This document shows positions 1 to 4,798 of a stretch of DNA of 6,623 nucleotides, one piece after another (the stretch's first letter is position 1; each line of letters opens with the position of its first letter). The stretch is taken from contig JAPLLL010000089.1 of NCBI GenBank assembly GCA_026387595.1, positions 21,907 through 28,529 of the forward strand, written 5' to 3'. Both the position numbers and the translations under genes were made by a program. The notes beneath the pieces were generated by a model, which saw only the letters and a program-made list of their open reading frames with translations, was not told where the DNA came from and did no database searches. Origin of the DNA: Candidatus Omnitrophota bacterium. GTDB lineage: Bacteria; Omnitrophota; Gorgyraeia; JABMQH01.

Positions 1-1208
1 CAATGCTTGACCATAATTCATATTTTGGGCGCATGGCGATAGGGCGCATATTCCATGGCGCCATACGCGTCGGGGAAAGAGTTGCTCTTGTGAAACGCGA
101 CGGTACGATCACCGCCAATACGGTAACCAAGATCATGAAGTATCAGGGGCTGGCACGCGTGGAGGCGAACGAGGCGTCAGCGGGGGATATTATCTTGATA
201 ACCGGCATCGAGGGTGTATCAGTCGGCGAAACGCTTGCATGCATTGATAATCCAAAAGCGCTGCCCGCGGTAAAAATCGATGAGCCCACGATATCCATGA
301 ATTTTGCCTGCAATACCAGTCCGTTTGCCGGTAAGGACGGAGGCGTATTCCTGACATCGCGCCATATCCGCGAACGCCTTGAACATGAGGCGATGGTGAA
401 TGTCGGCATAAAAGTAGAAGAAGTTGACCAGGGCGAGAGGTTCAAGGTTTCAGGCAGGGGCGAGCTTCATCTTGAGATCCTCATAGAGACGATGCGCCGC
501 GAGGGATATGAGCTGGAAGTTTCGAGGCCCCAGGTTATCTTAAAAAAGATGGGTGAGGAGGTCCTCGAGCCGGTAGAGGTGGTGATAATAGAGGTGGACA
601 GCGTATATCAGGGTGCGGTTATGCAGGCGCTCGGAGAGCGCAAGGCTCAGATGAAAGACCTAAAAGATACATCCTCTGGCGGTATACGGATGGAATTTAT
701 TATTACCTCAAGGGCATTGATAGGGTTCAGGAGCGAATTTCTGTTGACGACGCGGGGAAGCGGCGTTATGTGCCAGAACTTCCTCGAATATCAGACATAT
801 AAAGGTGATATGCCGGTGCGCCAGAGAGGCGTACAAGTTTCGATGGGAGACGGAAAAGTGGTGGCGTTCGCGCTCTGGAGCCTTCAGGAGCGCGGAGAGA
901 TGTTTGTTGAGCCTGGAGATATGGCGTACGAGGGCATGATCGTGGGCATGAACAATAAGGGGGTTGATATAACTGTGAATCCGCAGAAGGAGAAAAAATT
1001 AACCAATATGCGTTCTTCGACCCGCGACATAGCGATCCAGCTGGTTCCTGCGCGGAAAATCAACCTTGAATTCGCGCTTGTCTTTATTGACGATGATGAA
1101 TTGGTCGAAGTTACCCCTCTTAATATACGGCTCAGGAAGATGCAGTTAAAAGGAATAGACAGAAAGCGCACGGACCGGAAATACAGAGCCGATACGGAAC
1201 AGCAGTGA
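1..1208 (+). CDS. typA: Translational GTPase TypA/BipA, 3' part (N-terminal G domain outside window)
   Basis: TypA/BipA is an EF-G-like GTPase that binds the 70S ribosome and acts in 50S assembly and stress adaptation. About 401 residues are visible, against roughly 600 in the full family, so the G domain with its P-loop and switch regions is upstream of the window. The reading frame is already open at base 3. The visible part begins in the beta-barrel domain II (LDHNSYFGRMAIGRI, residues 2-16). It continues with domain III (EPTISMNFACNTSPFAGKDG near 94-113; SGRGELHLEILIETMRREG near 150-168), domain V (QGAVMQALGERK near 203-214; SRALIGFRSEFL near 236-247) and the TypA-specific C-terminal domain (KKLTNMRSS near 331-339; FIDDDELVEVTPLNIRLRK near 361-379). 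From memory these blocks align nearly continuously with E. coli BipA. Nothing looks degenerate. The gene ends with TGA and is followed by a 242-base gap, so it probably belongs to a different transcription unit from the genes downstream. Confidence 0.97.
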   Translation, partial: MLDHNSYFGRMAIGRIFHGAIRVGERVALVKRDGTITANTVTKIMKYQGLARVEANEASAGDIILITGIEGVSVGETLACIDNPKALPAVKIDEPTISMNFACNTSPFAGKDGGVFLTSRHIRERLEHEAMVNVGIKVEEVDQGERFKVSGRGELHLEILIETMRREGYELEVSRPQVILKKMGEEVLEPVEVVIIEVDSVYQGAVMQALGERKAQMKDLKDTSSGGIRMEFIITSRALIGFRSEFLLTTRGSGVMCQNFLEYQTYKGDMPVRQRGVQVSMGDGKVVAFALWSLQERGEMFVEPGDMAYEGMIVGMNNKGVDITVNPQKEKKLTNMRSSTRDIAIQLVPARKINLEFALVFIDDDELVEVTPLNIRLRKMQLKGIDRKRTDRKYRADTEQQ

Positions 1209-1212
1209 TCGG

Positions 1213-1290
1213 ATGTCAAAAATCACCGAGGAATCCATAGACTATTACGGCTATAATACACCTGTAGGGATAAGAGATACCTTGCCGTAG
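1213..1290 (+). CDS. Doubtful 25-residue ORF just after typA
   Basis: An ATG four bases after the typA stop opens a 25-codon frame ending in TAG. The peptide starts MSKITEESIDYYGYN and ends GIRDTLP. No convincing Shine-Dalgarno sequence precedes the ATG, although translational coupling to typA is conceivable at this spacing. The stop lies inside the hairpin at 1280-1304. I do not recognise the peptide. It could be a real small protein, the first codons of a decayed gene, or chance. It is listed because the composition (Tyr, Gly, acidic residues) looks more protein-like than random spacer. Confidence 0.2.
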   Translation: MSKITEESIDYYGYNTPVGIRDTLP

Positions 1291-1304
1291 CGATACGGGC
1301 AAGG
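1280..1304 (+). other. Hairpin with GNRA-type tetraloop downstream of typA
   Basis: CCTTGCC (1280-1286) pairs perfectly with GGCAAGG (1298-1304). Inside, GTA (1287-1289) pairs with TAC (1294-1296) around a GCGA tetraloop, leaving G1297 as a single bulge. It is a stable 10-bp stem. No T-tract follows on either strand, so it is not a canonical intrinsic terminator. It may protect the typA mRNA 3' end or be an isolated structured element. Confidence 0.4.
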
Positions 1305-1342
1305 ACTATTAGAAAAACAAATAGTAAGATATTGACATAAAT

Positions 1343-1371
1343 TTGACAATCTAACTTTTTTGTGGCATACT
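1343..1371 (+). promoter_or_regulatory. Candidate sigma-70 promoter for the ROK regulator gene
   Basis: A perfect -35 box TTGACA (1343-1348) is followed after 17 bases by CATACT (1366-1371), a 4/6 match to TATAAT. Transcription would start near 1378. A second perfect TTGACA lies 11 bases upstream (1332-1337) but has no good -10 at the right distance. The start would give a 5' UTR of about 70 bases before the ATG at 1451. The -10 box lies inside the 5' arm of the inverted repeat at 1363-1391, which is the arrangement expected for repression at the promoter. This is pattern matching only; group-specific promoter rules are unknown here. Confidence 0.45.
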
Positions 1372-1407
1372 TCTTAACAAGGCGTATGCCATTTTTATTT
1401 TATGGCA
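1362..1407 (+). promoter_or_regulatory. Inverted-repeat half-sites over the -10/+1 region: candidate operator
   Basis: TGGCATAC (1363-1370) and GTATGCCA (1384-1391) form a perfect 8-bp dyad with a 13-base spacer. A third related half-site, ATGGCA (1402-1407), makes a second dyad with TGCCAT (1387-1392). The first and third half-sites are in the same orientation and 40 bp apart, close to four helical turns. The set covers the presumed -10 box and start site of the ROK regulator gene, and ROK regulators bind dyads of this kind as dimers or tetramers. Autoregulation by the downstream protein is inferred from position, not shown. Confidence 0.4.
1363..1401 (+). terminator. Possible intrinsic terminator for transcripts arriving from typA
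   Basis: The same 8-bp dyad (1363-1370 with 1384-1391, 13-base loop) is followed immediately by T5-A-T4 (1392-1401), the form of a Rho-independent terminator on the + strand. The stem is only half G+C and the loop is large, so efficiency is uncertain. An RNA started at the candidate promoter near 1378 would lack the 5' arm and escape it, whereas read-through RNA from typA would carry both arms. Terminator and operator roles are therefore compatible. Confidence 0.4.
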
Positions 1408-1450
1408 AAGCGTTAAAAAAGACAGTTGTTCTAAAACGGAGGTATAAGCC

Positions 1451-2689
1451 ATGAGCATAACAAAAGAGGGTCTTTCTAGATATCAGGTCTTGAATGAACG
1501 GCAGAGAAAAAACCTGATAATCCTGGACGCGGTCAGAAGGAACGGGCCTATTTCCAAGGCGGACCTTTCAAAAGACCTAGGGTACAACATTGTCACGTTG
1601 TCAAATTATGTCGATGAATATATCAAGAAAGGCATCGTGAAACAAAGCGGGACAGAGGCCTCAAAAGGCGGCCGTAAGCCCACGCTTATTGAACTTAACA
1701 AAAAAGAGGTGTTTCTTATCGGGATTGATTTCAGCCAGGAGGCCCTCAGCGCGGTATTGACGGATTTCATGCTGAATATTATAGCCGAGGCAGAAATGCC
1801 CAGGCCGGCAATAGAGCAGGATGCGGTATCTGCCGCGCTCGTTTCGGTTATAAAGGAAGTTATTAAAAAAGCCGGTGTTAACCCCGCAAAGATAAAATTT
1901 GTCGGTATCGGTTCATACGGGATGACGGATGAAAAGAACAAAGCCCTTAAAGGGCTCGACGAAGAAAAGGGCCGTTCAAGGGCTACAGTATATTTTGCCG
2001 ACCTTAAAAACGATATCGAGAAAGAATTTAATATACAAGCTTTTTTTGGTACTGACGCAATGTTTGCCGCGTTCGGAGAAAGGGCCGTTAATCCCGAAGC
2101 GGCAGCGGAAAATCTGCTCTATATATTCAAGGATCTTGGGAAAGGCGTGATAATAAGGGGCGAGGTATATTGCGGTACGAATATTACGGGCGTGGATCTG
2201 GAGGGCCTCACGGGAATATTGAGCCATGAAGAGAAATCTAAAATCCTGGATGATTCGCTCTATCTTAAGCCATGGAACGCCCAGATGAGCCTTAAAAAAG
2301 AAGCGCTTAAGGTGATAGAAAGCGGCGTGGGCACAAAGATCGTTGAATTTGTAAAAGGCAACATGGGGCAGTTAACCGACGATATCATTATAAAAGCGGC
2401 CGCCTCGAATGATGAGCTGGCAATAGATGTTATTGAAGGCATAGGGATAAATCTGGGCGTAAGGATATCATATCTTATAAATCTGTTCGCCCCGCAAGTT
2501 GTGATAATCGGCGGAGGGATTGAACGCGCCGGCGAAGTGCTATTCACACAAATAAAAAAGACAGTTCAGAAACTGTCTTTAGAAAAACCAAAACAATCGG
2601 TGGCTATTTTGCCATCAGTGACGGGTGAAAAGGCCGTTAGTTTAGGCGCTGCTTCAGTCGGGCTGCGAGAGGTCTTTTTGGAATCATAG
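1451..2689 (+). CDS. ROK-family transcriptional regulator (winged HTH plus ROK domain)
   Basis: The 412-residue product has the length and layout of ROK repressors such as NagC, Mlc and XylR. A winged helix-turn-helix lies at about residues 18-80 (ISKADLSKDLGYNIVTLSNYV as helix-turn-helix; KGGRKPTLIEL as wing and linker). The sugar-kinase-like ROK domain covers about 86-405: LIGIDFS (89-95) is a degenerate phosphate-1 loop, GTDAMFAAFGE (200-210) places D202 at the position of the catalytic Asp of ROK kinases, and VVIIGGGIERAGEVLF (350-365) is the C-terminal glycine motif. The cysteine-rich zinc motif CxCGxxGCxE of classical members is absent; only a lone Cys241 lies in the preceding stretch. 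Sugar binding and zinc structuring may therefore be altered. The start is supported by GGAGG at 1438-1442, eight bases before the ATG. It lies just upstream of, and co-directional with, the efflux cluster. It may autoregulate through the dyad at 1363-1391, and a role in controlling the pump is possible but unproven. Confidence 0.9.
   Translation: MSITKEGLSRYQVLNERQRKNLIILDAVRRNGPISKADLSKDLGYNIVTLSNYVDEYIKKGIVKQSGTEASKGGRKPTLIELNKKEVFLIGIDFSQEALSAVLTDFMLNIIAEAEMPRPAIEQDAVSAALVSVIKEVIKKAGVNPAKIKFVGIGSYGMTDEKNKALKGLDEEKGRSRATVYFADLKNDIEKEFNIQAFFGTDAMFAAFGERAVNPEAAAENLLYIFKDLGKGVIIRGEVYCGTNITGVDLEGLTGILSHEEKSKILDDSLYLKPWNAQMSLKKEALKVIESGVGTKIVEFVKGNMGQLTDDIIIKAAASNDELAIDVIEGIGINLGVRISYLINLFAPQVVIIGGGIERAGEVLFTQIKKTVQKLSLEKPKQSVAILPSVTGEKAVSLGAASVGLREVFLES
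2557..2580 (-). terminator. Perfect 10-bp hairpin in the regulator gene, terminator-like on the - strand
   Basis: AAAGACAGTT (2557-2566) and AACTGTCTTT (2571-2580) pair perfectly around a 4-base loop within the 3' part of the ROK gene. Read on the - strand the stem is followed by a run of T (complement of A2554-2559), so it has the form of a weak terminator for antisense RNA. On the + strand no T-tract follows. Being within a coding sequence, it may simply be fortuitous. Confidence 0.22.
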
Positions 2690-2692
2690 ATT

Positions 2693-2769
2693 GTCCCTCG
2701 CCATACATGAAAAATTCAATGGCTCGGGATCAATTTCCAGAATGTAAACGATAGAAATTGGGAGGCATT
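2693..2769 (+). promoter_or_regulatory. Two-hairpin structured leader, copy 1 (before zinc-ribbon gene)
   Basis: The element begins four bases after the ROK stop and runs to the ATG at 2770. Hairpin 1 (2694-2729) has TCCC/GGGA, a symmetric TC/TC internal loop, GCCAT/ATGGC, a 3-base ACA bulge (2705-2707), TGAA/TTCA and an AAA loop. One base later hairpin 2 pairs CAATTTC (2731-2737) with GAAATTG (2754-2760) around a 16-base loop. Its last G is the first base of the Shine-Dalgarno GGGAGG (2760-2765), which lies four bases from the ATG. The loop contains TGT (2743-2745), complementary to the ACA bulge. A nearly identical copy stands before the adaptor gene at 4721. Placement suggests control of translation initiation by a ligand or RNA-binding protein. 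It matches no riboswitch class that I can recall. Confidence 0.6.
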
Positions 2770-3108
2770 ATGGCAGAAGGGAAAATTTGTCCGATATGCA
2801 AAAAATGGTTTATTCCTAACAAATACAGGCCCAACAAACAGATCATCTGCTCAAGCATCGAGTGCCAGTATAATCGCCAGCTCAAAAATATGGAGATATG
2901 GCGAAAACGAAACCCGGAGTATTTCGGATACAGGCAGGCAAAGGATTCATCCTGGCAGGAGACGTGCAGGGAAAGGGCGCTCGAGTGGCGCAAAAGACAC
3001 ACGGAATACCTGCAGCTGTACCGGCAGCAGCATAAGGATGAACACAGGACCTATATGCGGGAATACATGAGGCAGTGGCGGAAGAAACGTAAGGTCCAGG
3101 GAGCTTAG
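2770..3108 (+). CDS. Small basic zinc-ribbon protein with WRKR repeats, function unknown
   Basis: The 112-residue product opens with a four-cysteine zinc-ribbon pattern: C7-P-I-C10, then C27 and C32 (C-X2-C-X16-C-X4-C) in a context (CPICKKWFIPN, QIICSSIECQYNRQ) that recalls small bacterial zinc-finger proteins of unknown role. The rest is strongly basic and aromatic with a motif repeated every 29-30 residues: WRKRNPEY at 44, WRKRHTEY at 73 and WRKKRK at 103. This composition suggests nucleic-acid binding. There is no signal peptide or membrane segment, so it should be cytoplasmic. The ATG at 2770 is chosen because GGGAGG (2760-2765) precedes it; an upstream in-frame TTG at 2758 lies within hairpin 2 and is rejected. 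The stop is one base from the start of the TolC-like gene, so the two are tightly coupled. Whether it regulates the pump or binds the leader RNA is speculation. Confidence 0.8.
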   Translation: MAEGKICPICKKWFIPNKYRPNKQIICSSIECQYNRQLKNMEIWRKRNPEYFGYRQAKDSSWQETCRERALEWRKRHTEYLQLYRQQHKDEHRTYMREYMRQWRKKRKVQGA

Positions 3109-3109
3109 G

Positions 3110-4720
3110 TTGAAGAAACTGCGGCTTCTTACTTTATCTTTGTTTATTTTCCAGTCTTTATTGTACGATCCTTTATTTGCGCAGGCGATCGGTAAAGATT
3201 TAAACCATTGTCTTATCCAGGCCCGCATACAATACGATAATTCAAATTTTGAAGGGGCTGTCGAGTGGTGGCAGAGGGCGCTGGCAATAGATCCGGGCAA
3301 TCAAGAAGCAATCAAATATATAAAGAGGGCGCAGGATAAAATACTGCAGGCGAAATTCTTTCTGAAGCCCGAAACGCCTGAACCCGTATTTGAGGTGCCG
3401 ACAAGAGCTACCCTAAGCCTGCAAAACGCATTAGAAGTCGGCGTTAAAAACCACCTACCGGTAAAAGTGGCAAAAGAACAAATGGACCTGGCGCATCTTA
3501 AGGAAAGAGAGGTTTTCAGGGAGCTTTTTCCTGCGGCTACGCTAAGATGGGACGAAAGTAAGGGTGTGGTGTCATCCCAGGATTACAAAGGCAGGAAATA
3601 CCAAGTAAAGATGCAGCATCCGTTATACAGCGGCGGCGAACTGGAAAATACATGGCAGCAGGCGAAGGTCAACCTGAAGATCGCCCAGGAAAATTTTGAA
3701 AAGACGAAAGCCGATTATGCCATGGAGCTTATCAAGGCTTATTATGATTATGTAAAAGCCATAAGGGATTTCAGCGTCCATGAAAGGGTGTATAAAGATC
3801 TGGAAGGCGATCTCGCAATGGCAAAAAAGGAACACGAGGCAGGCACGAGCACGCTGGTGGATTTTTTAAACGTCCAGTCCCAGTATAATCAGGCATATTA
3901 CGCCTATCTTTCGTCTCAGAACAGCCTCTCGCTTGCAAAGCTTAATTTCCTGCAGCTTATGAACCTGGACAGGGATCCGGCCATAAATATAAAAGTTGAT
4001 ACGGAATTGGTTTTTAAGGACCATAGTATAGACCTTGAAAAATGCATAGAATTGGCATATGAAAACAGGACCGATTTAAAGATAAAAGAGCTGGAATTAA
4101 AATCCGCCGAATACGGCGAACGGATATCGAAAAGCAAGCAAATGCCGAAAATAGACCTGACCGGTTCAATAGGCAGGTCAGGTGAAGTATTTACGCCCGG
4201 CCAGATAGAAATGAGCAATGAATGGTTCTTGGGGGCGCAGGTCAATGTGCCGTGGGGGCCCAATACTATGAGTTATTCTTATGCCAATGACCACACAGCA
4301 CCTTCTCTGACAACGTTTAGCCCGACGCTGAGCGAGACCAATTCAGTAAGGTACAACATCCTGGATAACCTGTCGAGCTATACCGAAGCGAAAAGCAGCT
4401 TAGTTACGAAAGAGCAGGCGCTTTCCGATTTGCTAAAGAGCAAACAAACCGCGGCGGCAGAAGTAAGAGAAGCGTATTTTAATTACCAGGAATCGGTGCT
4501 TAAAGTAAAAAACAGCCTTGTAAATAAGGACTTATACGAAAAAGAGCTTACAATCGTAAAAGAAAAGCGTCTTATTGATGAAGCGACAACGCAGGATATC
4601 GTCGGGGCAAAAATGAAATTAGCCACTGAAGAGACAAACTATAACGCGGCTATGGTTGAGAGCATTTTGGCGCTTGAAAAACTTAACAAGGCGATAGGGA
4701 TAAGCAATTATTTTAAATAA
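3110..4720 (+). CDS. TolC-family outer-membrane efflux channel with N-terminal TPR-like region
   Basis: This would be the outer-membrane duct of a tripartite efflux pump. Of 536 residues, 1-26 form a signal peptide (MKKLR basic start, hydrophobic core, AQA cleavage motif at 24-26). Residues about 31-80 resemble a tetratricopeptide repeat (SNFEGAVEWWQRALAIDPGN at 45-64), not part of standard TolC. Two outer-membrane efflux protein repeats follow at about 100-290 and 307-530, each with long amphipathic helices around a beta-hairpin (PLYSGG at 171-176 in the first, VPWGPN at 380-385 in the second). Both repeats start with the related phrases SLQNALEVGVKNHLPVKVAK and DLEKCIELAYENRTDLKIKE. The start is TTG at 3110, supported by AGGGAG at 3098-3103 and by the signal peptide; no in-frame ATG is available before the conserved region. 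It begins one base after the zinc-ribbon stop and precedes the adaptor gene. Confidence 0.9.
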   Translation: MKKLRLLTLSLFIFQSLLYDPLFAQAIGKDLNHCLIQARIQYDNSNFEGAVEWWQRALAIDPGNQEAIKYIKRAQDKILQAKFFLKPETPEPVFEVPTRATLSLQNALEVGVKNHLPVKVAKEQMDLAHLKEREVFRELFPAATLRWDESKGVVSSQDYKGRKYQVKMQHPLYSGGELENTWQQAKVNLKIAQENFEKTKADYAMELIKAYYDYVKAIRDFSVHERVYKDLEGDLAMAKKEHEAGTSTLVDFLNVQSQYNQAYYAYLSSQNSLSLAKLNFLQLMNLDRDPAINIKVDTELVFKDHSIDLEKCIELAYENRTDLKIKELELKSAEYGERISKSKQMPKIDLTGSIGRSGEVFTPGQIEMSNEWFLGAQVNVPWGPNTMSYSYANDHTAPSLTTFSPTLSETNSVRYNILDNLSSYTEAKSSLVTKEQALSDLLKSKQTAAAEVREAYFNYQESVLKVKNSLVNKDLYEKELTIVKEKRLIDEATTQDIVGAKMKLATEETNYNAAMVESILALEKLNKAIGISNYFK

Positions 4721-4798
4721 GTCCCTCGCCATACATGAGAAACTCAATGGCTCGGGATCAATTTCCAGAATGTAAAACAATAGAAATTGGGAGGCAAC
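4721..4798 (+). promoter_or_regulatory. Two-hairpin structured leader, copy 2 (before RND adaptor gene)
   Basis: This copy starts at the base after the TolC-like stop codon. Hairpin 1 spans 4722-4757 with the same bulge (ACA, 4733-4735) and TC/TC internal loop. Its apical stem is TGAG/CTCA where copy 1 has TGAA/TTCA, so pairing is preserved by a paired change. Hairpin 2 pairs 4759-4765 with 4783-4789 around a 17-base loop carrying TGT (4771-4773). GGGAGG (4789-4794) is followed by CAAC and the ATG at 4799. Over 78 alignment columns I count six differences from copy 1: the compensated pair, one inserted A and one substitution in loop 2, and two bases just before the ATG. An internal copy within an operon suggests independent tuning of adaptor and permease, or an additional internal promoter, which I could not identify. 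Confidence 0.6.

Noticed and set aside
143..1219. Reverse-strand reading frames across typA
   Set aside because: They lie opposite a highly conserved gene, lack recognisable domains and are shadows of its codon bias. The same holds for reverse frames across the ROK, TolC, adaptor and permease genes.
1280..1304. Intrinsic terminator for typA at the GNRA hairpin
   Set aside because: The sequence after the stem is A-rich, with no T-tract; the better terminator shape is at 1363-1401.
1929..2150. 73-codon + strand frame inside the ROK gene
   Set aside because: It is entirely within the well-supported regulator gene in another frame and has no recognisable features.
2758..2769. TTG at 2758 as start of the zinc-ribbon gene
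   Set aside because: It lies in the 3' arm of hairpin 2 and would place the Shine-Dalgarno inside the coding sequence; the ATG at 2770 has GGGAGG directly before it.
2693..2769. Known riboswitch class (guanidine II, c-di-GMP, fluoride, preQ1, NiCo)
   Set aside because: The hallmark motifs I can recall, such as ACGR loops for guanidine II, are absent. No assignment was made.
4701..4721. Internal promoter before leader copy 2 (TATTTT at 4709-4714)
   Set aside because: There is no -35 box at the proper distance and no counterpart before copy 1.
4787..4798. TTG at 4787 as start of the adaptor gene
   Set aside because: Same situation as in copy 1: the TTG belongs to the leader stem, and the ATG at 4799 follows the Shine-Dalgarno.
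2693..4798. CRISPR array or transposon terminal repeats
   Set aside because: Only two copies about 2 kb apart in direct orientation, no spacers, no transposase, and each copy ends at a start codon.
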